Source: Candidatus Hydrogenedentota bacterium (GTDB taxonomy: Bacteria; Hydrogenedentota; Hydrogenedentia; Hydrogenedentales; JAEUWI01). From it: 64,000 nt of DNA. The DNA lies in assembly GCA_016791475.1 (NCBI GenBank), contig JAEUWI010000020.1:1-64000 (forward strand), read 5' to 3'. Shown one piece after another: positions 44,283 to 53,340 of the stretch. Position 1 is the stretch's first letter. Every line of letters begins with the position of its first letter. The notes beneath the pieces are model-generated. The model was not told the DNA's origin, searched no databases, and saw only the letters and a program-made list of their open reading frames with translations. Both the position numbers and the translations under genes were made by a program.

Positions 44283-45335
44283 ATGTCCCTTCCCGCCACC
44301 CAATCGCCCAGCGCCATCCTCGTTTTCCTCCCCAATTGGCTGGGCGACGTCGTGATGTGCACCCCGGCGCTTCGGGCGCTGAAGAAGCGCTATCCCGAAG
44401 CCACGATTACCGCCGCGGGTAAGGGGGCCTGCTGCGCCGTGCTTGAAGGCCTCCCATGGGTCGATCGGTTCTTGCCCCTGCCTGAGCGGCCGGGTTTGAT
44501 CAAGTCACTGGAGTTGCGCCCATCGTTGCGCGCGGGTGGCGCGGAAATGGCCGTCGTCTTCCCCCACGCCTTCCGGGCCGCCTGGCTCGCCTGGCTTTCC
44601 GGGGCATCCACACGCATCGGCCTCAATCGGGGCGGTCGCCGCCTGCTGCTGACCCACGCGCACCCGCGTCACCGGGTTGACGGAAAACCCGTCCCGCGCT
44701 ATACGGCGCTGGAATACTTGGAAATCGCGGCGTTGGCGGGCGCGGTGGACGACGGGCTTGGTCTCGAACTGGCCGCCGATCCCGCCGAAATGGCGGCGGT
44801 GAAGGCGCTCATAGAACCCGGGCGTCCGCTGGTGGGCATAGCGCCCGGCGCCGCTTTCGGGCCCAGCAAGCGCTGGCTACCCGAGCGCTTCGCGGCCCTC
44901 GCGGATCGGCTCTACCAGGAGCACGGGGCACAATGCCTCGTCATGACCGGTCCGGGTGAGGAGGAGACCCGCGATGCCGTCCTGGGCGCGGCGACGGCGC
45001 CCCTGCTCGAATACCACGGCGGCAAGCCTTCCATCGCGCGCCTGAAGGCGGCCATCGCCAGCGTCGATCTCCTGATTGGGAACGACAGCGGTCCCCGTCA
45101 CATCGCGATTGCATTTGGCAAGCCGGTTGTCTGTATTATGGGTTCCACATCACCCGCTTATACCGAAAGCCCCTGGGAGCGCGGCGAAGTTCTGCGAATC
45201 GATGTGGAATGCGGACCTTGCCAGAAACCTCACTGCGTGACGGACCACCGCTGCATGACCGGGATCTCCGTGGAGCGCGCGGCGGCGGCGGCGTCCCGAT
45301 GGCTGGCTCCCAGCAGCCGAACAACGTCCATTTAA
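44283..45335 (+). CDS. waaF: Lipopolysaccharide heptosyltransferase II-like (GT9)
   Basis: A 350-aa GT-B glycosyltransferase adding heptose to the LPS inner core in the cytoplasm. FLPNWLGDVVMCTPALRALK (14-33) is the GT9 N-terminal motif. IAPGAAFGPSKRWLPERFA (about 182-200) and LIGNDSGPRHIAIAFGKPVV (about 261-280) form the ADP-heptose pocket. The late cysteine cluster ECGPCQKPHC...CM is typical of the WaaF/RfaF branch. The presence of this gene implies an LPS-bearing outer membrane. Confidence 0.9.
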   Translation: MSLPATQSPSAILVFLPNWLGDVVMCTPALRALKKRYPEATITAAGKGACCAVLEGLPWVDRFLPLPERPGLIKSLELRPSLRAGGAEMAVVFPHAFRAAWLAWLSGASTRIGLNRGGRRLLLTHAHPRHRVDGKPVPRYTALEYLEIAALAGAVDDGLGLELAADPAEMAAVKALIEPGRPLVGIAPGAAFGPSKRWLPERFAALADRLYQEHGAQCLVMTGPGEEETRDAVLGAATAPLLEYHGGKPSIARLKAAIASVDLLIGNDSGPRHIAIAFGKPVVCIMGSTSPAYTESPWERGEVLRIDVECGPCQKPHCVTDHRCMTGISVERAAAAASRWLAPSSRTTSI

Positions 45336-45386
45336 CCCGATACCCTGCGCCTGCGGGCGCATTTCCCCCTAGAGGAGTCCTCAAGA

Positions 45387-45866
45387 GTGTTAGAAGACCG
45401 CAGGAAATTTGTACGTCGCGCTTCAGACCGTCAGTTGCTGAGCCAGGTCCAGAATTTTCAAGGACAGGTGGACGGCGAGGTCAACCGAGAACTCCGCCAG
45501 AAGCGCCGCCGCGCCATCCGGCATACCTGCACGGTGAAAATCAGTGTTCAGGTGGGCCACCGCAGCGGGGCGTCCGATACGTGGAACATGACGGATCATC
45601 CCGTCGCCGGTCGTTTGCTGGACCTCAGCACCGACGGCTGCCAACTCTACACCCGGGACCTCCTCGATATAGGCGCACAACTGAATCTACTGATTACGCT
45701 GCAGAGCGGCGAGGAAATACGCGCGGTTGGCGTCGTCCGATGGAACAAGGCCGTGCCGGAAAAGAACGGCTACGGCCTCGGGGTGCAGTTCACCCGGGCG
45801 GATCACGATGCCCAGACGCGAATTCAGAACTTCATCCATTTCCTGGACCAGACCGGCGGCCTTTGA
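45387..45866 (+). CDS. PilZ-domain protein, probable c-di-GMP binder
   Basis: A 159-aa protein: a helical N-terminus (1-38), then a PilZ domain with the arginine motif RRAIR (41-45) and DLSTDG (79-84), the two c-di-GMP contact motifs, followed by the beta-barrel (LNLLITL...GVVRW). The GTG at 45387 has AGAGGAG ten bases upstream. It probably senses c-di-GMP and acts on the envelope or motility; the partner is unknown. Confidence 0.85.
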   Translation: MLEDRRKFVRRASDRQLLSQVQNFQGQVDGEVNRELRQKRRRAIRHTCTVKISVQVGHRSGASDTWNMTDHPVAGRLLDLSTDGCQLYTRDLLDIGAQLNLLITLQSGEEIRAVGVVRWNKAVPEKNGYGLGVQFTRADHDAQTRIQNFIHFLDQTGGL

Positions 45867-45890
45867 GGTCCCGGTGCGCGAGACGAAGCC

Positions 45891-46166
45891 ATGAAAAAGA
45901 TTTATGCGATTACCATGTGGTCCGGCGGACAGGCCGCCAAGAAGTGGCAGACCTTCGAGAAGCCCGAACTGCTCCCCAGCGGGACGGGCATCCGGTTTGT
46001 CTGCCGCAACACCAAGCTCACGGTGGAACTTATCGGCGCGATTTCGGTCGAAGAGTATGAATCCGGCAAGGACGATATTGAGGCCATCCGGGATCGATTC
46101 GAAGATGATACGCCGGATCTTCCCGAACGCGGCGGGAATGGCGGCGGCATAGACCGGCTGTTTTGA
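45891..46166 (+). CDS. Small protein of unknown function
   Basis: A 91-aa soluble protein starting MKKIYAITMWSGGQAAKKW. A probable mixed alpha/beta core is followed by an acidic, Gly-rich tail. It lies 24 bp after the PilZ gene on the same strand, so co-expression is likely. No known family recognised. Confidence 0.6.
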   Translation: MKKIYAITMWSGGQAAKKWQTFEKPELLPSGTGIRFVCRNTKLTVELIGAISVEEYESGKDDIEAIRDRFEDDTPDLPERGGNGGGIDRLF

Positions 46167-46275
46167 ACGGGAAAGGCACCTCGAAGTCGAAAAAGAGAGT
46201 GAGATGCCAAATTAGCGTTTTATTTTTTTGCCGCGCGCTATTCCGTGGCCGACGTTCTGAGGCTCCCTGTAAACA

Positions 46276-46301
46276 GAAAAAGCCCCCTTAAAAGGAGGGT
46301 G
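46276..46301 (-). terminator. Terminator-like hairpin after the small leftward gene
   Basis: Read leftward, CCCTCCTTTTAAGGGGGC forms a 6-7-bp stem (one G-T pair) with a tight loop, followed by TTTTTC. It lies about 70 bp beyond the stop of the 80-aa gene. Confidence 0.5.
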
Positions 46302-46372
46302 CCGCCGGGACCAGGGGGGGGATCGTGCTTGAGGTCGCCGGCGGCATGCAGGGGTTGAGGAAGATTTTTATA

Positions 46373-46615
46373 TTAGTTCGGGCTGAACCACCCGTTCTGG
46401 TTAAAAGGTATGTTTCTATACTCTCGCTTATACTGGCGGGCCGCTGCTGCGAGCCGAAGTCCCAGGAACCACAGATTCCGGTTCTTCACGAGCCACCGTT
46501 CCAGTGCTTCAGTGTCCACCGTGTTCCGGTCATCCGGTTGACTCCATCCCTGGCCCTTTTTGGGGTCGGTCTGGTCGTCATCGCCTCCTGCGAAACCGAA
46601 GTTTTCGTCGACCAT
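46373..46615 (-). CDS. Small hypothetical protein
   Basis: An 80-aa soluble protein starting MVDENFGFAGGDDDQTDPKK, with a central ERWLVKNRNLWFLGLRLAAA helix. The ATG at 46615 has AAGGA eight bases upstream, and a hairpin with a T-run follows the gene. The local DNA is more AT-rich than its neighbours, which may indicate acquired sequence. No family recognised. Confidence 0.5.
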   Translation of the reverse strand: MVDENFGFAGGDDDQTDPKKGQGWSQPDDRNTVDTEALERWLVKNRNLWFLGLRLAAAARQYKREYRNIPFNQNGWFSPN

Positions 46616-46800
46616 CGTTAACATCCTTGTTTTGGTTGTCGGCTCAGGTTGCCCTGTCGACAACCGAATTATGCACTGAAAAGCATGTAGAAAGAGTAAC
46701 AAAACGAGAACATTTCCTTAAAACCTGCATGGAGTGGCTTTTAAAACCAGAATTTCAATAATAATGTGGTCCAGCGGGGCGACTCAGGCGTGCGAGGTGC

Positions 46801-47787
46801 TCAAAGCATCCGGCAGGCGCGGGCCGAGGCGTAGAGGGGCAGCAGTCCGACGGGACCGGGAGCTGCGGTAAATACCGGGAGCTCCCTGGCGCGATAGCGA
46901 CTCTTGTGAAAGGAAAGACCCCGAAAATGGTAGATGGGGTCGCCCCAGCGCCGCAAAAGCCGGTAAAGCGCGAAAATGGCCGGACTTCCGACGCCGTGCC
47001 GGGCCCCCAGGGCTTCGAGTTGGTGGAAGGGGCTCACGCCCAGACTGAGCAGCGGGATTCCCTCCGCCGCGAGCGCCTCGATGGCCGCCAGTACGATATA
47101 GTCCAAAGTACCCTCGGGGGTCTCGCGAAAATGTCGTAAGATCGTGACGGTGAATCCAATGACGCTTCCTTCGCGGTAGAGCGGGTCCAGTACCACGAAG
47201 GCGACCAGTCGGTCGTCTATGGTCCCTGTGAAAATGCGGACCCCCGGCTCGGGGTTGGGTGTGAAGGGGCGCGCCAGGAATTCCAATTCCCGGCCCAGCC
47301 AGGACTTGTGCGGCAGCCAGGCGTCCGACACGGGCCGCAGTGCCCTGCGCAGCGCTACCGAATCGGGCAATTCTTCCACCGTGACCCTTCCGGCCCGGGC
47401 CTTGTTGCGGTAGTGCCGCAAATCGGCCATGCGTCGGCCCCGAAGGGTGAAGGTGGCGGTGTCGATATCATTCTCAACGCCCACCGGGGTAATGTGGTGT
47501 CCCAGGTTCCGGAGTGAGGCGGCGGTACGCTCATGAATCTGCATGAACAGCGCCCGTGGGAATTCGGTAAGCAGTGCGGCGAGAAAGGAATCAAGTGATT
47601 CGGGGGGACACGCGGGGTCGCCGAGGAAGGTGTACTGGCCGAGGTTCTTTCGGTAGGCGGCCAGGCCTGTTTCTGACGAGCCCCAATAGCCCATTCCGGG
47701 TTGGAGCATGGAGTAAGCGAGGGAGTGACTCCCGTAGCGCTGGACGATGCGAAGGCGTATCGCCGGATCCTGGAGGTCATCCGTCAA
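46801..47787 (-). CDS. DUF2156 / lysylphosphatidylglycerol synthase C-terminal-like acyltransferase
   Basis: A 328-aa protein of the GNAT-like fold found in the C-terminal half of MprF. Recognised features are YRKNLGQYTFLGDP, FALYRLLRRWGDPIYHFRGLSFHKSRYR and the central MADLRHYRNKARAG segment. There are no membrane segments, so it lacks the flippase part of MprF. The start is TTG at 47787 with GGAGG seven bases upstream, 2 bp after the metallophosphoesterase stop. A role in aminoacyl-lipid or related envelope chemistry is inferred. Confidence 0.78.
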   Translation of the reverse strand: MTDDLQDPAIRLRIVQRYGSHSLAYSMLQPGMGYWGSSETGLAAYRKNLGQYTFLGDPACPPESLDSFLAALLTEFPRALFMQIHERTAASLRNLGHHITPVGVENDIDTATFTLRGRRMADLRHYRNKARAGRVTVEELPDSVALRRALRPVSDAWLPHKSWLGRELEFLARPFTPNPEPGVRIFTGTIDDRLVAFVVLDPLYREGSVIGFTVTILRHFRETPEGTLDYIVLAAIEALAAEGIPLLSLGVSPFHQLEALGARHGVGSPAIFALYRLLRRWGDPIYHFRGLSFHKSRYRARELPVFTAAPGPVGLLPLYASARACRML

Positions 47788-47789
47788 GG

Positions 47790-48782
47790 TCAGGCCTCCG
47801 CGCTGCGCTCCAGGATATGGATGGTGACTTCCGGGGGACAGAAAAAGCGCACCGGGGCCATGCTGCACCCGGCACCGGCCGAGGTATAGCCCTGGAGTTC
47901 GTGGTAGGACCAGGGGCCGCTGTCCATTTCGCGGGGGTGCTGGGCATTGCGCAGGGGGGCGATGCCACCCGGCAGGCAGATCTGGCCGGCGTGGGTGTGG
48001 CCGCTGAGCACATAGTCGATGCCGCAGGCCAGGGCCCGGCGGTATGTTTCGGCCGTGTGGGAGAGGAGGAGGGTGGTCGCTTCCGGGGGGATCCCGAGGA
48101 GGGCCTTCTCGAAGTCCTCGGTTTCGTAGTAGTGGGGGTCGTCAATACCCGCCACATAGATCGCGATGCCGTCCCGCTTTATGGGGGCGTGCTCATTCAT
48201 GAGCATGTGTACGCCCATGGCTTCCAGGCGGGGGACCATGGCAAGGAAATCGTGGTTGCCGAGAATGCCGTGGCACGGCGTTTTCAGTGCGGCCACGACC
48301 CGTCTGGTTTCGGCCATGGCGGCATCGATGGGTCCAAAGGTCTCGGCCCGATAGTCTCCCGTGAGGACGCAGTGGTCGTATTCCAGAGGTGCGATGGTTT
48401 CGAGGAGCGCTTCGGTAATGCGGGGGTCAATGTCGAGATGGAGATCGCTCAACTGGAGTATACGGAACCCCTCAAAGCAGGGTGGAAGCCTGCGGAGGCG
48501 GATTCTGTTTTCGCGCACCTGGATCTGGCGCGCATTCCAGTTGCCCCACCACCAGGTCAGTGTCCCTTTCAACAGGATGTGCAGGGCGATCCGAAGCACC
48601 GGAAAGTTTTCGGGGTGGAAACGGGTACGTCCCCCCCCGAAAACTTCCGAGGCATGGCAATGTTCCACGTTCATCCGCTGGCGATAGTGGTGGGCGCCCA
48701 GGCGCTCCCGGAGCGCCAGGTGGGCCAGAGAATCTTCATCCTCTTCGGCGACCGCGCAGGATGGATGGCTGGGATAGATCAC
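47790..48782 (-). CDS. Calcineurin-like metallophosphoesterase (YkuE-like)
   Basis: A 330-aa enzyme with all di-metal motifs: LSDLHLD, LTGDY, GNHD, LSHTAE and SGHTHAGQI. This order matches the YkuE/membrane-associated branch acting on phospholipid-linked or nucleotide substrates. GTG at 48782 overlaps the TGA of the upstream gene (GTGA), pointing to coupled translation. An ATG at 48674 would give 294 residues. The DUF2156 gene follows within 2 bp, so a shared role in lipid head-group chemistry is possible. Confidence 0.8.
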   Translation of the reverse strand: MIYPSHPSCAVAEEDEDSLAHLALRERLGAHHYRQRMNVEHCHASEVFGGGRTRFHPENFPVLRIALHILLKGTLTWWWGNWNARQIQVRENRIRLRRLPPCFEGFRILQLSDLHLDIDPRITEALLETIAPLEYDHCVLTGDYRAETFGPIDAAMAETRRVVAALKTPCHGILGNHDFLAMVPRLEAMGVHMLMNEHAPIKRDGIAIYVAGIDDPHYYETEDFEKALLGIPPEATTLLLSHTAETYRRALACGIDYVLSGHTHAGQICLPGGIAPLRNAQHPREMDSGPWSYHELQGYTSAGAGCSMAPVRFFCPPEVTIHILERSAEA

Positions 48783-49684
48783 GCGGTGGCTGCGCCTTCG
48801 CCTATGAGGGTAAGGCGGCGGGACAACTCGCGCAGCCAGGCTTCGTCGGTTCCCTTGGGGACTTCTTCCGTGCACCAGCCGGTATAGCCGATCTCGTCCA
48901 GCGCCTTGCGGACTTCCGCCCAGTTGACGTCGCCCTCGTAGGGGAGCTTGGTCCACTCGTAACCTTCGCGTTTGAAGTCTTTGAAGTGAAGTTTGCAAAT
49001 ACGCTTGCCCAGGGTGCGGATCCAGTCTTCCGGATAGCCGAAGATAACGGTGTTGGCCACATCGAAGTAGGCGCGTACAAGGGGGTGCTCGAACTCGTCC
49101 ACGTATTGGGCGAATTCCAGCGGGCTAAGCAGGAATTTGTTCCATACGTTTTCAATGCCGATGACGATATTGAGTTCTTCCGCCACGGGAATGAGGGGGC
49201 GGATGTTCTTCTGGGAATTTACCCAGGCATCCTGATAGCGAACCGTGTCGGTGACGACGGCGGGCACCAGCAGCATCGTATCCGCGCCCATGGCCTTGGC
49301 CGTGCGGATGGCGTTGTCGATTTCAGCCTGGCCGTTCTTGATCACCTCCGGGTCCGGGCTCGACATGGGGTTCTTCCAGCCGCCGTAGGTGACCGAGTGA
49401 ATCGGCACGCCCGCCTCGCGCGCTTCTTCGCCCATGCGCTTGGCGGCGTCGAGATCGGCCATGGGATAGCCCTCGATGCCGTCAAAGCCACATTCCTTCA
49501 GGAGCTTGAACTTCTCCTTGTCGGAGGGCAGGTCGAGGAGCTTGCCGTACTGAATCGCCTTCGGGAAGGGCTTGTAAGCTGGTGCGGCGGCGGCGGTGCC
49601 CGCCGTGGCGGCCAGCGCGAGTCCGGCTCCCGCGGCGGCGCTCTGTCGCATGAAGGCGCGCCGGCTGATGGCGTGTGAAGACAT
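48779..49684 (-). CDS. Tat-exported sugar phosphate isomerase/epimerase
   Basis: A 301-aa TIM-barrel protein with a twin-arginine signal (SRRAFMRQSAAAGAGLALAA, residues 7-26) directing folded export to the periplasm. Barrel metal-ligand regions are IGIENVWNKF, AYFDVANTV, LHFKD and the late TEEV. It belongs to the hydroxypyruvate isomerase-like group often seen in secreted form in planctomycete-type genomes. The ATG at 49684 follows GGAA. It heads the coupled three-gene leftward unit. Confidence 0.85.
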   Translation of the reverse strand: MSSHAISRRAFMRQSAAAGAGLALAATAGTAAAAPAYKPFPKAIQYGKLLDLPSDKEKFKLLKECGFDGIEGYPMADLDAAKRMGEEAREAGVPIHSVTYGGWKNPMSSPDPEVIKNGQAEIDNAIRTAKAMGADTMLLVPAVVTDTVRYQDAWVNSQKNIRPLIPVAEELNIVIGIENVWNKFLLSPLEFAQYVDEFEHPLVRAYFDVANTVIFGYPEDWIRTLGKRICKLHFKDFKREGYEWTKLPYEGDVNWAEVRKALDEIGYTGWCTEEVPKGTDEAWLRELSRRLTLIGEGAATA

Positions 49685-49964
49685 GGGGGTCGTTCCTTTC
49701 CTTTTCTGTTCCATGTTCGGGTGCGGGGTCGCGCGTGTCCGCACCCGTCACCGCGCTACAGTCTGCGTTGGATGGGCCTCAAATTGCAAGACCCCGCGGT
49801 ATTCCGGTGCATGGGGCCGGTCTCGGCGGAATTTGTTTCACGATCATCGGTTCAGGTGAAACGCTTCGGGGCTGGATTGGCCGCGGTGTACAAACGGGGC
49901 TTGACTTTTTTGCGCGCCGGACCGTAGGGTGTTGGGTGTGCAATATCATCGCGAGGTTATGGTC

Positions 49965-51755
49965 ATGGCTTGTAAGTTGTCTCCGTGCTGCTTCCGTCGC
50001 GATGGGTCCGGCCTGCGGGCCTCGCTGGCACTCGCCGCCCTCCTCTTTTCTCCCTTGTCCATAGCCAGCGAATTCCCCGCGCCCGGCTCCCCCCCCGCAC
50101 CTTTGGAAGGGGCGGCGGCAGTACAGAAGGATTCAGATTTCTTGCCACAGGATGAAGCTTATTTCGCCCCCGTGCTGGGAGATATCGCCCATGCACTCGC
50201 TCCCTGCGCGGATGTGTCCGCGATGACCCACGCCATTCTCGAAGGAGGCTCACCCCATCTGGTGCTCTTCCTGGAGGGGCATGGGCCGATTGACGGGCGG
50301 GAGCACCCGGCGGTCCGGGCGATGCGGACGCTGGCGGAAAACTATCAGCTCGGATTGGAATACCAGTGCACCGCGCTGCACGATGGCGCGCCTCTCTTTG
50401 GCTTCCTGCTCTATCAGCGCTTTCCCACGCTGGAGATGGCCTGGGAGACCCACCCGTATGAGAGTGCGGAGACTGTGGAGGGCGCCTGGCGCCAGCCCTT
50501 TGCCGATCTCTCGGATGTGGAGTCCGTGCATGTGGTGGACGATCGCGCAACGCTGGTGCTGTCGGAGGCCGCGTCGCGCCGTGTCGATTTGCTCTCCGAA
50601 GTTCATGGACACCGGACCTATCGCGTTCGGGGCGTCGAAATGGCCGATGGGTCGGATCTGGGAACATACACCTGGGTTCCGGGGCTGCGCACCATACCCG
50701 GTGTGCCCGCCGTATTCAACTGCCGGCTGCCGCGGCGCAATGGCCAGTGGAAAGAAGGGCTGACCCTCGATTATCTGCGCCAGCGCTTCACCGTGCATGC
50801 GGCGGCGCGCGAACGCATTCGGCGCGAGTTGGACATCGCCGATGATGTCTGCTGGACGATATCCGCCATTCCCCCGCGTTATACCGAGCCCTTTTTCGCG
50901 TGGGTGGTGCATGCGCCGGAAGCCGGCGGCCGGGTCGTCCAACTGCCCTGGTATCGTTCCACGGGGGACAGCGAACGGCGCTGGCTCCATGTTCAAGCGC
51001 CCACGAACCCCACGGCGAGCGCGGTGATTCCCTATAACTGGGAATTCGTTCGCCGGGGAGACGATGCGGAGCTCGTCGCCCGCCCCGCCACGAGGGCGGA
51101 TGACCTCGCGCGGGAGGAGGCCTTTGCCGGATTCCTGCGCCAAAACATGGGCCAGGAAATGGCCATCGTCATGCAGGGGCAGGTTGCCGGCGTGGTGGCC
51201 ATTTCAGCGGCCCGGCCGGAGCTACTCGCCCTCGGGAGCATGCCCCCGGCAGCGTCGGAGGCGATGGAAAAGCTCTGGAATGCGGCAAACTCGGGGCCTA
51301 TTGGCGCGCCGAGGGTTGCGGCCGCAACGCCGGTGGTGGAAACTCCCGCGCCGGATCCGCCGGATACCTTTCAGGTGCGCCTCATGGCGGAGCCACAGGA
51401 TCGCGAGTTTGTCGAGGTCACTCACTTCGCGGCGCCGGGCTATGCGCCGGGCACGGTGGTGGCCGTGCTGGAGGACATCATCGTGGACGGGCGCGCGGTG
51501 ACGGGCGCTTTTCTGGAAACGCGGGACGACAAGCTGTTCCTGCGGCTCACCTTCACGCCCGAAGCCCAGGAGGTGCTCGGCGGCGCCTGCTTCGGTAATA
51601 TGGGAAAGCAGCTTGCCATTCTTTACAACGACAAGCTGCTTTGTGCGCCGACCATCGATGATTGGGAAATCGAAGACCTGAGTTTCAGGGGCATGAACAG
51701 CGACTGGCCGGAGGTCGCGCGCGACCTGGCCGATCACCTCAATCCGAAGGGCTGA
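49965..51755 (+). CDS. Secreted protein with SecD P1 head-like repeats
   Basis: A 596-aa protein with a signal peptide (about 20-38). Two segments resemble the SecD/SecDF P1-head pattern: FLRQNMGQEMAIVMQGQVAG (about 389-408) and, near the C-terminus, VTGAFLET...LRLTFTPEAQEVL...MGKQLAILYNDKLLCAPTI (about 515-565). It has no SecD membrane region. It is therefore a free-standing exported relative of the SecD periplasmic part, of unknown function. The start is the ATG at 49965 with GCGAGGT seven bases upstream. Confidence 0.6.
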   Translation: MACKLSPCCFRRDGSGLRASLALAALLFSPLSIASEFPAPGSPPAPLEGAAAVQKDSDFLPQDEAYFAPVLGDIAHALAPCADVSAMTHAILEGGSPHLVLFLEGHGPIDGREHPAVRAMRTLAENYQLGLEYQCTALHDGAPLFGFLLYQRFPTLEMAWETHPYESAETVEGAWRQPFADLSDVESVHVVDDRATLVLSEAASRRVDLLSEVHGHRTYRVRGVEMADGSDLGTYTWVPGLRTIPGVPAVFNCRLPRRNGQWKEGLTLDYLRQRFTVHAAARERIRRELDIADDVCWTISAIPPRYTEPFFAWVVHAPEAGGRVVQLPWYRSTGDSERRWLHVQAPTNPTASAVIPYNWEFVRRGDDAELVARPATRADDLAREEAFAGFLRQNMGQEMAIVMQGQVAGVVAISAARPELLALGSMPPAASEAMEKLWNAANSGPIGAPRVAAATPVVETPAPDPPDTFQVRLMAEPQDREFVEVTHFAAPGYAPGTVVAVLEDIIVDGRAVTGAFLETRDDKLFLRLTFTPEAQEVLGGACFGNMGKQLAILYNDKLLCAPTIDDWEIEDLSFRGMNSDWPEVARDLADHLNPKG

Positions 51756-51790
51756 TGGGCCTTATGGTCGCAGGTTTTCCGTAAGGCCCA
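51756..51790. terminator. Bidirectional hairpin between convergent genes
   Basis: TGGGCCTTA and TAAGGCCCA form a perfect 9-bp stem with a 17-nt loop, beginning right after the rightward stop codon and 12 bp from the leftward sialidase stop. There is no strong T-run on either side. Confidence 0.5.
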
Positions 51791-51802
51791 CAGGTTACGT
51801 TC

Positions 51803-52966
51803 TCATTCCAAGCGTAGAATAGTGCCTGCGATGTGCTTGGTGCCGCCTTCGATGTTGAAGTAATAGCTCACCAGCACCTTGCCGTTCGCCATGACGGTGG
51901 CCCAGGGATAGCCCAGATCGCCGTTGCCGCCGTCGTCGCGAAGGACGATTTCGGTGGACTCCTTGTAGTCTGTGCATTCGGGATTCAGGATGCGCGCCCG
52001 GATGCCCATGGGGGCGTGGCGGTAGCCGTAGACCAGCAGCACGCGGCCGTCGGGTAGTTGAACGGGATAGTGGGGGTGGCCCTGAAATCCGGCATCCTCC
52101 CAGATGAAGGATTTACCGCCGTCCGTCGAGCGCGCGACCACCGTGTGATCATCGAATTCGTCGGTGCGAATGAAGACCACGAGATCGCCTTTGGGCGTTT
52201 CATAAATCGAGGCCTCGTTGAAGACCACCTTGGGGTCCTGGGCAATGGGCGCGCCGTAGGTCCACGTGAGGCCGCCGTCATCGGAGTACATCAGGTGATT
52301 TTCCGTACGCCCGGTCGTATCACCCTGCACGGGCGAGGCCACGGCCCAGAAGAGACGTCCGCTCTTGCCCTGATAGAGGCCGCCGCGATTGTAGGCGGGC
52401 AGGGGCTGGTTGAAGGCGGTCTTGGTGTCTTCACCGGGGATCGGCGGCGGCACGATAAGGTCGGACCAGGTGTGGCCGCCGTCCATGGAGCGGACCAGAT
52501 ACCCGCCGAAGAAATTAAACTCGCCCGCCCGCGCCACCTTGCCGAAGGACTTCCAGGCGTCGTCCCGGGGCAGGGCCCAGCCGTAGCTCGTGCAAACGAT
52601 GGAGTCGTCGGCCAACTGGATCATGCAGGGGTCCTGGGAGCCGCCGAAAGGATGGGCCAGAATGAGGGCGGGATTCTTTGTCCAGGTCTCGCCGTTGTCC
52701 TTTGAGCGTACTTGAACCAGATAGCTGTTCGGGTCGGTGTGACTGGTGCCCTTTTCGCCGAAGATCCGGCGATCGGGGGCGCGGCGAAAAGCGAGGATAA
52801 GCTCGCCATCGGGGCGGCGCACCACGGAGGGAAAGGCGCTGTGGAACTGGTCATCGGAGTAGATGACCACGTCCTTTTCCTTCACCAGTTGCGCAGGTTC
52901 AGCGGAAGCGAGGGGTGCCAGCAGGGCCATTGTCGCGAGAGACAAAAGAGGCGTGAGTTTCTTCAA
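51803..52966 (-). CDS. Secreted sialidase-family protein
   Basis: A 387-aa exported protein (signal peptide about 1-22) with the sialidase propeller. Asp-box type SKDNGETW, SMDGGHTW, SDDGGLTW and STDGGKSF repeats are visible, with FPSVVRRPDGELILAFRR as the first blade. Members hydrolyse or bind sialic acid or related sugars. Catalytic residues cannot be assigned by eye. The ATG at 52966 has AAGGAG upstream. Length fits a single catalytic domain. Confidence 0.85.
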   Translation of the reverse strand: MKKLTPLLSLATMALLAPLASAEPAQLVKEKDVVIYSDDQFHSAFPSVVRRPDGELILAFRRAPDRRIFGEKGTSHTDPNSYLVQVRSKDNGETWTKNPALILAHPFGGSQDPCMIQLADDSIVCTSYGWALPRDDAWKSFGKVARAGEFNFFGGYLVRSMDGGHTWSDLIVPPPIPGEDTKTAFNQPLPAYNRGGLYQGKSGRLFWAVASPVQGDTTGRTENHLMYSDDGGLTWTYGAPIAQDPKVVFNEASIYETPKGDLVVFIRTDEFDDHTVVARSTDGGKSFIWEDAGFQGHPHYPVQLPDGRVLLVYGYRHAPMGIRARILNPECTDYKESTEIVLRDDGGNGDLGYPWATVMANGKVLVSYYFNIEGGTKHIAGTILRLE

Positions 52967-53044
52967 GGGGCTGCTCCTTTGGGTTGGTTGTTATAACCAA
53001 TTATAGGGGCGGCGCCAGGGAATTGCAATCGGGGGTGGAGACGC

Positions 53045-53339
53045 AGGGACAGCGTCGCCTCGTGACCGGAACACGCAAGAATCATTTCGCGCCCGTGGTG
53101 TGTCTTGATGGAGCAGAAAATGCTTCAACCGGCGGGGCTGTCCTGTTGTGAGCGAGGCGTGCCCGCACCTTAAAGGAGTTCTTGATATCCCGAGTCCGAT
53201 GGGGAAGTACTTCTGATTGCGACGCAGGCGCGACGCCACAGGACAGCCCCGCCAGTTCTGGTGCGTTTCGCCTGGTTTGAGGCAACGTACGAGCACTATG
53301 TATTTCTGCCATATCGAATCATGGGGCGACGCTGTCCCT
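53045..53339. repeat. Palindromic intergenic element, copy 2 (intact)
   Basis: The outer arm AGGGACAGCGTCGCCTCG (53045-53062) is inverted at 53322-53339 (16 of 18). The inner arm GGCGGGGCTGTCCTG (53131-53145) is perfectly inverted at 53239-53253. It fills the gap between the sialidase gene and the permease stop codon, which it abuts. Both inner arms match the target of the IS at 9151 and are unoccupied. No gene is seen in this gap. Confidence 0.82.
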
Positions 53340-53340
53340 T

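Noticed and set aside
46325-46621. Rightward frame opposite the 80-aa small gene
   Set aside because: The leftward frame has a ribosome site and a following terminator; the rightward one has neither.
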